This document shows, piece by piece, positions 1 to 12,419 of a stretch of 64,000 nucleotides of DNA. Both the position numbers and the translations under genes were made by a program. Position 1 is the first letter of the stretch; each line of letters starts with the position of its first letter. The notes beneath the pieces are model-generated. The model ran no database searches. It saw nothing but the letters and a program-made list of their open reading frames with translations, and was not told the origin of the DNA. This stretch comes from Euphorbia lathyris (taxonomy: Eukaryota; Streptophyta; Magnoliopsida; Malpighiales; Euphorbiaceae), in assembly GCF_963576675.1 (NCBI RefSeq), contig NC_088916.1, positions 53,507,001 through 53,571,000 on the forward strand, in the 5' to 3' direction.

Positions 1-41
1 TGAATAAATCACATAATAATAACTAAATTTAAATTTCTCAC

Positions 42-300
42 CCGAAGACGACCCTGCTGTAGAAGCAAAACGTCCGTCACGACCCCTCGGTATGGTCTTA
101 GCAGGTACTCGCACAGAGGACGAACTCTGAGGAGGCATAGAGTCATCTCCGTCCATCTCCACAGCATCCGCCATCTCCTCAGTCTGTGCCCTCTGGGCAT
201 CCCCCATCAATATCTGCTCCGTCCGTTGCCTCCGGGCAGAGGCAGTCACATCACGTGACCTTGTATGTCTCTGTCCAGAACGGGCCTCAGCAATATCAGC
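42..300 (-). pseudogene. PMD (MAIN-like) gene, exon 2, of a MULE cut by the window edge
   Basis: Read on the minus strand this is an open exon with an acceptor (TTACAG) just before base 300 and a donor (GTGAGA) just after base 42. It has the same phase and similar sequence as exon 2 of the PMD gene at 45729-46005: both have an ARR-like basic start, then an acidic stretch (MDGD), then R-G-R-D-G-R-F and A-S-T-A before a Ser-rich end. It should continue to the left of the window into the PMD domain. Its own exon 1, expected upstream beyond the GC-rich intron, is not visible, so this copy looks truncated near 700. PMD genes of this kind are transposon cargo whose function is poorly understood. 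Confidence 0.75.
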
Positions 301-399
301 CTGTAAAACCAAAAAAAAATTACATATATAAGCAAATAACGCATTTTTTTAATATACTAAATTTCTCGTTTTTTCGGTTTTTTTTAATAATTTGAGCTT

Positions 400-690
400 G
401 CCAACGGGCGGGCCGAATGAATTTATTTTTAAAAAAAAATAATTTCGGGACCCATTTTGCCTAAACAGAGCGCCGCAACCGTTCGGCCGCTGGGCCGAAA
501 CGGTTGCGGCGCTCGGGTCGGTCACAGGGCCGACCTGGGCGCCGCACCCTTTCCACCGTATGGTGGAACGGGCAGCGGGCTCCGTTTGGCCGTAAGGCCA
601 AACGGATGCGCCGCTCATTCCACCTTATGGTGGAACGAACGTGCTGCCCGTTCCACCTTACGGTGGAAAGGGTGCGCCTCTCGTTCCACC
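400..690. repeat. GC-rich array of short hairpins in PMD intron 1 (copy A)
   Basis: In otherwise AT-rich DNA this block holds consecutive short inverted repeats: TTCGGCC-GCTG-GGCCGAA, GGCC-GTAA-GGCC, CCACC-GTAT-GGTGG, TTCCACC-TTAT-GGTGGAA and TTCCACC-TTAC-GGTGGAA, ending in a half unit CCACCATAAG. It sits in the same place relative to the PMD exon as the array at 46126-46500. Function unknown. Confidence 0.85.
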
Positions 691-700
691 ATAAGAAAGG

Positions 701-2616
701 TAAAGAAACATAATGTAAGTTCAGTAGGTCAATCAATCTTTTTAGACAAGTTCATGAGACAACTAATCTATTAAGCCATTAAGTTACCTTTTATATTTTG
801 TCTAAAAATGTTTTTGATTCTAAATAAGATACCAAAAATATTTGATAATTTTTTTAAAACAGTTAAGTAATATCTATCTATTAGTAACATCAAACTGCAA
901 ATGCAAACAATAAATACAAACAAGTCAACCAAACAAGTTCTAAAACCGAATCTCATGTTGATTAACTATATTTTTGATTAGGATGATGATTAGTTAAACT
1001 AAAAACAACTACTCTGTAGTCTTGATGTTAATGGTAGTAATTAACATAGCATTCATATGTATATAAATCCTACGTACAAATTATTGAAAGGAATGAGATT
1101 ATAGTCCTGGAATACTACTCAATTATGCGGTGATGACGTGGCAATGATTAAAAACTGGAAAAGACAAAGTTCACATACCAGAAAAATGGGGATCTTCCAT
1201 TTATTAAAAGCAAAAGTGAAAATGCTTCCAATATTTTCAGCACTTTATTGCTTACTTTTTGTTATTTATATATTAAGTTGGATGGGGTTTAGAGGGGTAT
1301 GGTTAGTAAGAGTTGATAGAAATCCATGTTTGGAACGTAAAAAAAAAAAAATTAGAAGGACAAGGGTTTCGAAGGGTTTTTTTTAAGAAATTTCATCCAA
1401 TTTTCAACCCCCAATTTGGTGGGTTTGGAATTGTTAGAAATTACCCTCTTTCCTCTTCCTTCCCCCTTCCTTACCTTTGTCTACCATTCCTTTATTTACA
1501 ATTCTCTACCATTCATCAAATCCTAATTGATCATATTATTAAATCTTTTATATAAATGAATGCGGAAGATAAAATGATTTTTTTTCTTATAATATATGAG
1601 GACCGTCTGAATTTGGTTAGGGAAAAATTGATTTGCCTATAAATTTATAAAACGTTCTATTAATTTTTTAAACTTAATTAAAATGGCTTCTTTTGCTAAA
1701 ACTTAATTAAAATGAAGTTTTAATTATTCAGTATCTATATATTTTACAGATCTCTATATCTGTCTGAATTGTATTTGCTCAAAATCATTCTTTTATTTAT
1801 ATCTTTTTCGGCTTTAGCAAGTATGAAAACGATTTATTTTATACGTGGATCAATAGATCTATATGGTTGCAACAAAAGAAATAACTATAATCCGAATATT
1901 CGAAAAGGTATAAATGATGAAGATCAGATTGCTGCAGTTGCTCTTCTACGGATTTTGATTTCCAAGAAGTATATGTTTCATTGTTTTTTGTGTTTTTTTA
2001 TACCTTTTATGGGTTTTTCATGCTCTTTGTAGTCAATTTCGTCCCTTTGTGGTTTTGTTAGGATTTTATTTCTTGTAGTTTTCTGATTGTGTTTGTACTA
2101 TTTTCATCGAATGAAGTAAGTATGTTTATAAAAAAAAATGAAAATTTTAATGTTAAATTAAAATATCGGTTATGTTTAAGCAACTTGAAGGAGTTAGTAA
2201 TTTTTTTTAAACGGCTTTTATATATTAATCCCTTTTTATAATATATAGTTATAAACACATTATAATGTAATTTCACATACATATAAAAAGATATTTTTTT
2301 TTTCTAATTAGATTCAAAGTTTGTGGACCTATATGTCCCTGTTTATTGTTTGTTATTGTTAATAAATGGTAGATGTTAGTTGATTTTTTTTTTTTATTAA
2401 AAACAGTTATTTCAAAATTTTACCAAATATTTTTGTGATAATTAAAACCTTAATATATGCATTTATTTTTTAATTTAAACTACAAAGTATTTTCCTTGAA
2501 ATAATTATATTCATGAATTAACCACACTTAAAACTCCCCACTCATTAATTAAAATTGACTTGAATGATTGAAGATCAAATCGTTTAAATTAGATCTTGAA
2601 TTCAAGTTTTATTATA
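701..2616. other. AT-rich intergenic DNA, no gene seen
   Basis: There are many A/T homopolymer runs and short chance reading frames. A segment around 1800-1970 reads openly for about 85 codons, but has no ATG at its start, no recognised motif and no splice context. No RNA gene or complete transposon was recognised. Confidence 0.6.
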
Positions 2617-3201
2617 GGATTAAGGTGCAAAAATACCCCTAACGTTTTGGGTCAGGAGCAATTGTACCCCTAACGTCTAAAATGGTACAATTTTGCCTCT
2701 AACGTTGGAAGTTAAAGAGCAATTTTACTCATAACATTAATAAATTGGGTCAATTTCAGACACTATTATAAAACACAGATATTTTTGTTCCTTATTCAGC
2801 ACCAATTGCATAACAATTCGTTCTGAAAAAAGGATTTCATGTTTTTTATAATTTAATAATAGAATTTGAGATTAATATTTATAAATTTGGTGAATTTTTT
2901 GAATTTATTTTGTCTAATTCGTACAAAAAGACAGTACATTTTTTTTATTTTTTTTTCACATCTCAACGTATGTTTATGATTTGTTACTGATAAAATGACA
3001 CACGTATGAATTGTAGATGACAAGATTCATGACCGAGAAGACAGTTTGATGAATTATTTCTCAAATTGATCTAATTTATTAACGTTAGGAGTAAAATTGA
3101 TCTTGGCTTCCAACGTTAGGGGTAAAATTGCCCAATTTTAGACATTAGAGGTAAAATTGCTCATGACACAAAACGTTAGAGGTATTTTTACACCTTAACC
3201 C
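2617..3201. mobile_element. Foldback TIR element, 585 bp
   Basis: The two ends are inverted copies for about 170 bp. The left arm reads GGATTAAGGTG...CCCCTAACG and the right arm is its complement ending CACCTTAACCC. Each arm is itself built from ~40-bp repeating words around TAACGTT. Flanks are TTTATTATA on the left and ATTATTATA on the right, a 9-bp target duplication with one mismatch, as expected for Mutator-type transposition. There is no coding capacity. Confidence 0.85.
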
Positions 3202-3578
3202 ATTATTATACGTAGAAAAACTTTAATTTAAAGATAATTCACCAAAATGAGTGGACAAACTAAATAAACTCGTCGCCGATTTAATATGCACATTTTATAA
3301 TTGATAAACAACTTAATATATTAATTACAAATAAAAATAATAATAAAAAATATCAAGAGCTTAAAATGTTTTTCTTGAAAAAGATATGGCGTCCCACTAA
3401 CTATAGTCAAGAAACCATGATATTGAATTCCAAAAGTGCCCTTGGGTTTGAACTCCTCTAACGAAATAAACATATGTGTACAGTATACGCGATACCATAT
3501 ATGAAAAATGGAGCCAAAAAGTTCATACTCAAATTAAAGGTTCCTAAAGTTTCCCGGCAACTGCAGCCCAGCGACCCA

Positions 3579-6500
3579 ATGTTTCCGGCGGAATTTGAAC
3601 CCCGCGTTACCCGACGGTCCGCCTTCGCTGAAGCTGACAAAGTGATAGTTGCTGTTAAAGCAGAGAAAGTGATCTCCAAAACTGCGCTTGCTTGGGCTCT
3701 GACTCACGTTGTCCATACCGGAGATTGTATAACATTGCTTGCCATATTTTCTAACTCCAAAACAGGTCATTCCTCGATTCTAATTGGCGATTATGTCCGA
3801 TTTGTATGCGTTTCTTTCTTTTTCGGAATTTTCAACTGACGCATACAACGTGTTTTTTAGTTAAGAGATTCTGGAGCTTTCCGAGATTGACCGGCGATTG
3901 CGGGAGCAGTCACCGGGAAAATTTGCCGGATCGCATTTGCCAAATCTCGGAATCTTGTTCTCAGATGGTGCTTCAGTTTCATAACCAAGTTGAGGTGAGC
4001 TCGTAATTTTACTCATTTGCCCTCGTAAATGTCTTTGTTCTACAGTTCTATTTGATTATCAGCGGACTATTTAGTCTTTTGGAGTATATATAGTGTATCC
4101 TTAGTAAGTGATATATAGAACACTCGCTCTGGGTGTTATTATATTGACTTATTAAGAAGTTTCGTGGATCTAAACTACTTGATGGATTTCTTTGTTTTTA
4201 GTTGTAGAGTGGGGGATAAAAATAGAGTTTAGGATTTGATTGGGTAAAAGAACATTGTAAGATCGGGCTGTTATGATTATATTGTATGTTACTGGTCACG
4301 ACCTAAAAAAAGGCTTTAATTAAAAAAAGCTGCTGCCAGATACAAACAAGTTAAGTCAATGTTGGTGGGGGTAAGGCATGTGCTCTGGAAATTGCTTGAT
4401 TAAAGATCAACTAGGGGCCCGGCCGGGCGGGAATCTTCAGATGCATTAGGGCTCTTAGAGCATTATTACTTGGGTATTAAATATATTTTTCTCATCCCTT
4501 GGTTAATGTTGACAACTAAGCATACTATTACTCTTCATAAATAGTCCATGTGAGAATTAAAAATAAATTATTGAAAGTTGGCATACAATGTGGGGTTCGG
4601 ACTCATGTTGTTTAGTTTCGTGTTTGGGCTGATAAGGCTCTATGGAAGCAAAAATTAATTAGACGCAATAATACTGGTGTGATTGCTACAGAAAAATTTA
4701 TTACAAAGCGATTGAGCAATTCTACTGGTTGCTACAGCAATTTTTTTTCATACCCATTAGTGTTTCAAAATGGTTGAAATGCAAGAAAAAATAACAATAA
4801 ACTCTCAACAGGTAAAGGAAGGGCATTTCGGGATGGTGGTCCTCTGTTGTTACTTTTATGCGCATTTGAGTTGAGTTTTATGTGGTTGTCCTATGATTTG
4901 TAATACTCCTTTGGTTCCACATAAATAGTACATTTCTAGTTTTAGTTCTCCATTATTGAGTATAAGTAAGTTTCCAGTTCCAAAATGTTCCGGTATTGCA
5001 TATACATATTAGTAACAAAGTAGAGAATTATTAATTCTACTTGAAATTAAAATTAACCAATAGTCATTTATTAAGATAGGAGATATTTTCCTAATTAATT
5101 AAGATTAGGGAAATCCTTGGAAAACAAGGAATTGTGTTGTATTTAAGAAAAAGATTTTCTAGTTGTTAAAGGAGTATTTTGTCTTATATATAGGCTTATA
5201 TTTTACCCTGTTGTGATCAAGTTTCTCATTGAGAAATATTCCATGTGAAATTTATCATTGAATGTAAGTAAGGGGAATAGGTTATTTATGTGAAAGATTT
5301 TGTGTTTTAATCAAGTAACATCATTTTTTTAACAGCATGAAAAATAACAGTGTACTATGAATGAACTATTTTATTCATAACTTTTTGGTTAATGATTGTC
5401 CATTGATTGTAGGTGGGAGTGAGGATTAAGGTTGTGTCAGGTACATCTGGCAATGTTGTTGCAGCAGAAGCAAAGCGCAATGGCGCCAACTGGGTGATAC
5501 TGGACAAGTAATTATACATTAAAAAAAGTATTATTTCTTATTTCATAGCTATCAATAGTATTTCCTATGACAATCTATCATTTATGCCTTTCCGATGTTA
5601 GTTTTTATTAACAGTCACTCCCTATAATAGGAGCATTACTTAATTATTAAAGGTTCAGCAAAATGCTGCTGGGCTAAGTGGAGAGAGTGATATATATAAG
5701 ATGTTCTTCTTAACAGGAATTGCACAAAGACATCCAATATCTAAAGCCTACCTTCTTATCTCTAGAGTTCAGGTCCTCTAGGTTGTGCTACTGAAACAGA
5801 TAGCAGAAGTTCCCCTAATCCGGGCCTCTTACTCTTCCTACTGAGGACTACTAGGAATTTTGTATAAAGTAGTAAACCATGCTAGACTTGGAAGTTAACA
5901 TCGTTTACAATAGCCTAAGTAACCTTGAACTAAATCAAGGATGCATTCGCATCTAACAGAAACTGATATTTTTTATTGTCTCCTTCATCAGATTGTATCT
6001 AATACTTATAATGTTTTGTAATTGGTATTATTCATGTAATGGATAACCTCATTTGGCTGCCTTCTGGTTTTTCTTTGAGTTTCAATGATAGTTCTGCTGA
6101 ATTGCTCTAATTTTCTTGACTAGCTGTGTAGTAACTTCCTCTTGTCTTATATGCAACATAAGTGCTGAATCTTCAAATTAGTGGTCATTAAACTCTTGCA
6201 TCTAGGTTTGATTGTTAGTTCATGCTACCTACTCGTACAGGATCTAAAAAATCCATCTTTCTTTTTTTCCTAACATGATGAAAAAGGTTTCTAATGTCAG
6301 CATTTGATGCTCCATAAATTATTGCACTGGAACAGAAAATTAAAGCAAGAGTTGAGGAATTGCATGGAGGAACTTCGCTGCAACGTTGTGGTGATGAAAG
6401 GCTCTCAAGCAAAAGTTGTGAGGCTTAATTTAGCACGCTCAGATGAAGTCCAAACTCCATTTTATTCTGCTGCCTCTTCCCCATACAACAATAGTGAAGG

Positions 6501-8854
6501 ACACAGGATGAAGCATTCTACTCCTATGAGTAGTCCTGAGGAGTCAAGTTCCTACTCAAGAACTAGGGAAGGCTCGTTATCAAGTTATGGCTCAACAACT
6601 CCCCTTTTTCTCGTTTATGAAGAAAATCCACTTTTTGAAGGACTAAATAAAGGAAAATACTCACCCTTTCAAGATCAAAATCACTCTGATGACCCACTGT
6701 CACCAATTTATCCAGATGAGAGGGTCATCACTTTGTCAGCAAATCCAACATCACCTATAGCTAGTAACGACAAGAGTGTATTTTGGATTCCACAAAACCA
6801 CATATTTGATAAAAAGAGCCCAACAAGCCAGAACACAAACTACGGAAATACCCACAGCAATAGATCCCCAACTTCCAAATCTCTACGTGATAAATTCGTG
6901 CAATATGACCAAGATGTTAAAGTTGGTAGAAATGGGTTCAGCCAGAGCCATCAGAATCACTACAATGCAAGCTCAAGTATTAGAAATGCAATTCCTTTAG
7001 GTAGAACATCCTCAATGCCTCCTCCTCTATGCTCATTATGTCAACACAAGGCACCCCTTTTTGGGAAACCCCCAAGACAATTCTCTTACAAGGAGCTGGA
7101 GGAAGCTACAGAAGGATTCTCAGACATGAATTTCTTAGCACAAGGAGGCTTTGGCCATGTTTACAGAGGGGTATTAAAGGACGGCCAGGTGGTTGCAGTG
7201 AAGCTGTTGAAGTCTGGTGGATCTGAAGCAGATGCTGATTTCTGCAGGGAAGTGAGGGTATTGAGCTGCGCCCAACACAGGAATGTGGTGTTGTTGATTG
7301 GTTTTTGCTTTGATGGCAAGAAGAGAATATTGGTGTATGAGTACATATGCAATGAGTCCTTGGACTTCCATCTGCACGGTAGTCCCTATTTCTCGCGTCT
7401 TTTTTTCATTTTTAGTATAAAGATCCATGTACAAGTACTTTTGAGATGGTTTGTAATGTTCTGTGTTAGCATTGAATAATTCTGACTCCTTTAACTTGGA
7501 CGGTCTTTTTTTTTTTCTTTTTACTTTGATTAACAGGATACAGAAAGGTACCCCTAGACTGGCAATCGCGGCTGAAAATAGCAATAGGGACAGCAAGAGG
7601 CTTAAGATATCTTCATGAAGATTGTAGAGTGGGATGTATAGTACACAGAGACATGAGGCCCAATAACATCCTTCTAACACATGATTTCGAACCTCTGGTA
7701 GAACATTTAAACTCAAAATCTTTATTTTTCAAGAAGCCTGAGATTTTACCCCATTTTGGTTAGTAGAATTTTTAATCCATCCAGAAATGTGCTACCGTGT
7801 ACTCTTTCAAATACTTTGAACTTCATGGTGCAGCTTTAGGTGCTGAACTATAAAAAAATCCTAAAAACAATACATTTTAAATAGAATACCTGTTGCACAG
7901 CTACTTTTGAATGCCAAATGCCTTGTATATTCTGTTCTGTATTCTATGACAGACTAAATTTAAAACACAAAATACTATTCAATAAAATGTCAGCCTCATT
8001 ATCATGAAAATGCACTCTCACTGATAACACTGATGGAATTTTTTCCCATGGTTTGTTGATCCATTATTTTAGGTTGCTGATTTTGGGCTTGCTAGGTGGC
8101 ACTCTGAATGGAATGTCAGTGCAGAAGAGCAACTGATAGGAACTTTAGGGTACTAATGTGTCCTGCATTTCTTTTATAAACCTACTGCTAAGTTTCCCAA
8201 ATTGATTTTTCCCTGCAATTAAGAATTATTGATATGTTGAACTGGCGATTAATTTTCTTAAATTGTCTAAATCCAGATACCTTGCCCCAGAATATGTGGA
8301 TGCTGGAAAAGTCACAGAGAAAGTTGATGTTTATGCATATGGAGTGGTTTTGTTAGAATTATTGGCAGGAAAACGAATCAGCGAACTAGGACTTTATAAG
8401 ATACAGCATTTCTTATCTGACTGGTTTCATCCTCTAGCTGCACCATCACCAGGCCATGTCCTGGCAAACATATGCCAACTACTAGATCCATGCTTGGAAG
8501 TGGACGTCCATGAATATGCATCTCAACTAAAGGCAATGGGCCAAGCTGCTGCTTTGTGCCTCCATCCAGATCCAGAAACCAGACCTGCTATGTCAAAGGT
8601 CAGCGCACAAAATTCTAATAGGATCTCATCTCTCTACTACATTCTTGTTTCCTTAATCACCAATTAATGAATCAATTATACATTTCATATATGTAAACTG
8701 GCAGGTACTTAGAATACTTGAAGGAGGAGATATGGCAGTTCCTTTGAGCTTGGACTTGAATTCAATTGGCAATAGAAGTGGTCATTTACGGGGCCTCAGC
8801 CTATACCAAGAGGAGAAAATAACAAAGAGCCACTCTCGTAAGCTCTCACACTGA
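3579..8854 (+). CDS. Cytoplasmic protein kinase with N-terminal USP-like domain, 8 exons
   Basis: CDS join(3579..3765, 3861..3994, 5413..5507, 6336..7378, 7537..7697, 8073..8149, 8277..8598, 8705..8854), 722 codons, all junctions GT-AG and in frame. Residues ~20-140 form a USP-like (adenine nucleotide alpha hydrolase) domain with KVIVAVKA and WALTHVV. A Ser/Pro-rich linker follows, then a kinase domain from ~388: glycine loop [15 protein letters not shown]-type lysine ~428, HRD 523-525, DFG 543-545, APEY and [13 protein letters not shown]. The catalytic loop reads HRDMRPNN, with Arg where most kinases have Lys. The family (Arabidopsis At1g55200, At3g13690 and At5g56790) is often annotated as an inactive kinase. 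No signal peptide or membrane segment is seen. An in-frame upstream ATG at 3474 exists; 3579 fits the family better. A GT in the last exon (near 8838) could be a donor, so the C-terminus may be longer. Introns hold no recognised gene; intron 3 (1.4 kb) and intron 4 (0.8 kb) are AT-rich. Confidence 0.9.
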
Positions 8855-9967
8855 TATTTAATTATGCAATAACTAGGCTATATATATACTCAATATGTAT
8901 AGGTGAGGGGTCTTGTGTTGTGTGTTTTGTATAGTGGTGTAGTGCTTATTTCGTTTCATAGAATAATTGCATCTCAGTTGCAGCTATGTTAGCTGTTCAC
9001 ATGGTTGATTTTCTTCCTCCTAGCTTGATTCAATTTTTTACTTCTTGTACCATCTGCAGTTCTTATAGGTTAAAATGACCATTGATTCTTTGATGTCACA
9101 AATAAAGAAAGTGTAAACCAATAAAACAAGTGTTATTGTATTCGTCTCATTTCTACGCTGCAACTATCTTTTATGTTTAGTGATCGTTTTGGTTCTTTTT
9201 GCAATTCTTTTCTTATTTTTTCACTTCAAATGATAGAATAGAAGTGTTTGGTTATGATTGAAAAACATAGTTACATAGTTATATATTTAGTACTATTGGT
9301 TGAATTTTCTTTGTCTAGCTATTGGGTTAAACAACCACACTCCAAAGGGGAATAGTTTAGCTCTATTTCTTAAATTTAACTATCTATCTATATATAAAGC
9401 TTAAAATATAAAATATTTGTTAACATGTGGCAAAGAGAAATGTTAAAGTTTGGCTTATGATGTGAATTAAAGAGTAATTAAATATTAGGGATTTAATAAC
9501 AGGATAACTAAAATTGTGTCAAATAATATAACAAAATTAAATCAAAAGCAATGATTAATGATTTTAATTATAATAAATACAATCATAAGAGGGAAGCAAT
9601 ATTAAAATAAAATTTCTGAGATGATAGTTGACATCAAAATTACATAAATACAATAGTATAAAGTACATTACAAATAAATCCGTGCTTAGGATAGCTCGGA
9701 TTTATATATATAAAAAAAAAGTTTATAAAATGACTTGTTACACACAATATCCACCTTCTCAATTGCAATGAAATTACATATAGCAGGAGGAGAAAATTTG
9801 AAGTTGGTAAACCTTCCATCTGAAGAATCAAAAGTATATGTAGTAATATTAGTAACAAATCCAATAAATATCTTCCCACCACGTCACCATTCTCTATAAT
9901 GATAAAGTTAATGACACGTGGCATTACCAGATTTATGAAGACCCAGAGTTGACGGGTTTAGGACACC
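8855..9967. other. Intergenic region between convergent genes
   Basis: AT-rich DNA between the stop codons of the kinase gene (+) and the WD40 gene (-). It must hold both 3' UTRs and poly(A) signals. No further gene or transposon ends were recognised. Confidence 0.6.
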
Positions 9968-11350
9968 CTACTGGTCATCTGATGTAGTAGCCTCCCCATC
10001 AGAGGTTGGCTGTTGTGGCACCATAGCCATCTGATTACCATCAGGAGCCGATTCTATTACGCTCCACACTTTAACAGACTTATCCAAGCTCCCACTATAA
10101 ACCACCCATCGTATACCTCCAAGTTTTGCTTGTTCCTCATCTGACTCCACAGCTAAGCATTTGACGGGCCCAGTATGCCCAGTCAGCACAGAAAGACACG
10201 TGTGTATAGTTCCATCCCTTCTCCAAACGCAGATTGTTTTATCCGCTGATCCGCTGAACACCAAATTCCCTGCAGCCGCAAGGCACAGAACCGCTAATTT
10301 ATGACCCTTGAGTGTTCCACCGTGAGCTAACTGCTTTTCACGTTCCCAAAAATTCACCACTCCGTCACTGGAACCACAGTACAGCATCGAACCGGAGGTG
10401 TTCACTGATAACGCCGTAACTGCACATTCTTGTTTCAGCAACGTCTGAACCATTGTATGCTTAGTAGTTTTCCCTTGAACTTCCCTTTTCCACACTTTCA
10501 CCGTTCCGTCAGCTGATCCCGTAAACACCGCCGCCTCAGTGGTGGCCACGACGGAGTTCACCGCGTCGTCGTGAGCGCTAACAGATTCGAGACATTTCGA
10601 GTCGGAGATTCTCCAGACTTTAAATGTCCGGTCCCAGGAAGCAGAATACAGAAGAGTATGATCTTCGTTGAAGCTCAAGCATGAAACGGCGTCGGAATGT
10701 TTGATCCAGAGAGCAGTACGGTGGTTCCGAACTTGCACATAGTTGCTCGGTTTAATAGAGCTTTTGAAGATATCCTTCAATGTAGGTAAAGTACCAGAAC
10801 GTTTATGAATACTTAAATTCTTAGGATTAACTTTCCAAACTCGAATTTTTCCGTCTTGATGACCGGTGAAAATCTTCTCACCGGAGATTATAATCGCCTT
10901 GACTAAACCACTGCTGGATTTAAATCCAGAAAACTCTTTCAGATTCTTCCAAACACGAATGTTCTTGCTATCAGATCCAGTGTAAAGAAGATCCTTAGTT
11001 GCAGCCAAAGAATAAATATGACCTTCTTCCCGGACAAGAGATCCGATGAGTCCATTCTGATGCTGATTATCCTCAAACGGAGTCCAAGAAGACTTGTTAG
11101 ATCCATTAGTGGTATTATTCCAGGGCGACATAGTCATCGGAGAACCTTCACAGCTCAACCTATTAGGATCAAACAAGCCAGGAGTAACGGTGGAAACGCT
11201 ACTGTTCCGGGTGGGAAAGTCTTCGATATTTTCATGGACAGTAGTAGACATATTGGGATCGGAATGCATGGCGTTACCAAATTTAGATCGGGGAATACTG
11301 TTACCGGTGTCTACAAATTTAGTGCAATCTCCTGCAGCTCCATCCCTCAT
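9968..11350 (-). CDS. JGB-like: JINGUBANG-like WD40-repeat protein, 460 aa, intronless
   Basis: A single exon from the ATG at 11350-11348 to TAG at 9970-9968. The N-terminal ~105 residues are polar and probably disordered. From ~108 to ~435 there are seven WD40 blades, with repeated motifs such as [66 protein letters not shown] and [10 protein letters not shown], followed by a short acidic tail. WD40 propellers are protein-binding scaffolds. The order of blades and the [13 protein letters not shown] segment match the plant JINGUBANG group (Arabidopsis At2g26490), whose founder negatively controls pollen germination; the role here is inferred only from similarity. A more upstream in-frame TTG is not a likely start. 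The gene is intact. Confidence 0.9.
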   Translation of the reverse strand: MRDGAAGDCTKFVDTGNSIPRSKFGNAMHSDPNMSTTVHENIEDFPTRNSSVSTVTPGLFDPNRLSCEGSPMTMSPWNNTTNGSNKSSWTPFEDNQHQNGLIGSLVREEGHIYSLAATKDLLYTGSDSKNIRVWKNLKEFSGFKSSSGLVKAIIISGEKIFTGHQDGKIRVWKVNPKNLSIHKRSGTLPTLKDIFKSSIKPSNYVQVRNHRTALWIKHSDAVSCLSFNEDHTLLYSASWDRTFKVWRISDSKCLESVSAHDDAVNSVVATTEAAVFTGSADGTVKVWKREVQGKTTKHTMVQTLLKQECAVTALSVNTSGSMLYCGSSDGVVNFWEREKQLAHGGTLKGHKLAVLCLAAAGNLVFSGSADKTICVWRRDGTIHTCLSVLTGHTGPVKCLAVESDEEQAKLGGIRWVVYSGSLDKSVKVWSVIESAPDGNQMAMVPQQPTSDGEATTSDDQ

Positions 11351-11499
11351 TCTCAAACTGGAATAGTTGTTAAAAGAGAAAGAGGAATGGCGGGGGGGAA
11401 GGGAATATGAAATGCAAAACGGAGAGAGAGATAATAGAGATGGAAAATGAAGGATATGCAGTGCAGAAAATAAAGGCGGGAGAAGAGAAAGGAATGATT

Positions 11500-11512
11500 A
11501 CAAATAAATAGG
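11500..11512 (-). promoter_or_regulatory. Candidate TATA box of the JGB-like gene
   Basis: On the minus strand the sequence reads CCTATTTATTTG about 150 bases upstream of the ATG, followed by a pyrimidine-rich leader (11351-11495), typical of a plant core promoter and 5' UTR. Placement is by eye. Confidence 0.45.
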
Positions 11513-11921
11513 AAGAGAAGGAATTGAAAATGTGACAGGTGTCCGGTTAAGACGTCAGCATGTCGTGTACAAGAGGAGAATCCGGGGTTGGATACTAATT
11601 ATATGAAGGGTGGTGGTTTTATTAGTTTGTTTCGGTTTGTTTTAATTCCATGGCTGTTAGGATTTTACCTGCATTTCCCTCTAGGTCTTCATTTGCTGTT
11701 TGAGCTTTACTATTTTTGCTCTTTTTCTTTTTGGCATTTTAATAATTCTGTTTTATTGGTTTCAAAACAAAAAAAAATCTGTTTTATTAGTATGGTCGTG
11801 GTAAATAATGTACCGCAGATTATTTCGGTTTTGATAAATTAAGTTTTTAATTCTTTATTTCAATAAATAAGAATAAATATAATTCATTTTAGCAGAAATA
11901 TATTTCATTCATAAAAGAAAG

Positions 11922-12312
11922 GTTAATTTTTTTTTTAAGAAAAATACTTATATACGTTTTTATAGATCGGCATCTGTGATTTTTTTACCTAAAAAATAAC
12001 CATATAGTTTGTGTCATTAACAAAATAAGAATATTGCATTGACATCTTAAAAATTTAAGGGTATTTTTGGTAAAAAAATTCATCTTTTGACTTTAGTCAA
12101 AATTCATATCTAAACATAAGATTTTTTTGGTTTTCTAACGTTTTTTTTACAAAAATACTCGTGTCATGTTAGCAATATAATAGTGTTATGTTAAAATCCT
12201 TAATTTTACTAACTGCATAAACTACATAATTATTTTTAGGCAAAAAAAAATCATAAATACCAACCTGTGAAAACATAAAACTACGTGATTTTTTTTTTAA
12301 ATTAACCCTATA
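11922..12312. mobile_element. Possible degenerate foldback element
   Basis: The left end reads GGTTAATTTTTTTTTTAAG and the right end, reversed, GGGTTAATTTAAAAAAAAAA. Further in, CCTAAAAAATAACCATATAG on the left resembles reversed GCCTAAAAATAATTATGTAG on the right. The arms are diverged and the flanks (ATAAAAGAA and TATAAAAAT) match only partly. No coding capacity. Confidence 0.4.
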
Positions 12313-12419
12313 AAAATAGTACACATCGAAATAAGTAATTAAAAAACTTACAATCTGAAAGTACATCCGAAAAATTTGAATCCGCATCTTCAATATCATA
12401 AATTATGATAGAGCAAAAC

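Noticed and set aside
1769..2032. Possible small secreted peptide with a hydrophobic start
   Set aside because: The frame starts at TTG, not ATG, has no promoter or splice support, and matches no family I recognise.
4880..5000. Stowaway/Tourist-like MITE in kinase intron 3 (word TACTCCTTTGGTTCCACATA)
   Set aside because: The end-like word is present, but I could not find a matching inverted end or target duplication.
7174..7716. 180-codon frame antisense to kinase exons 4-5
   Set aside because: Lies across a proven splice junction of the sense gene and shows no recognisable domain.
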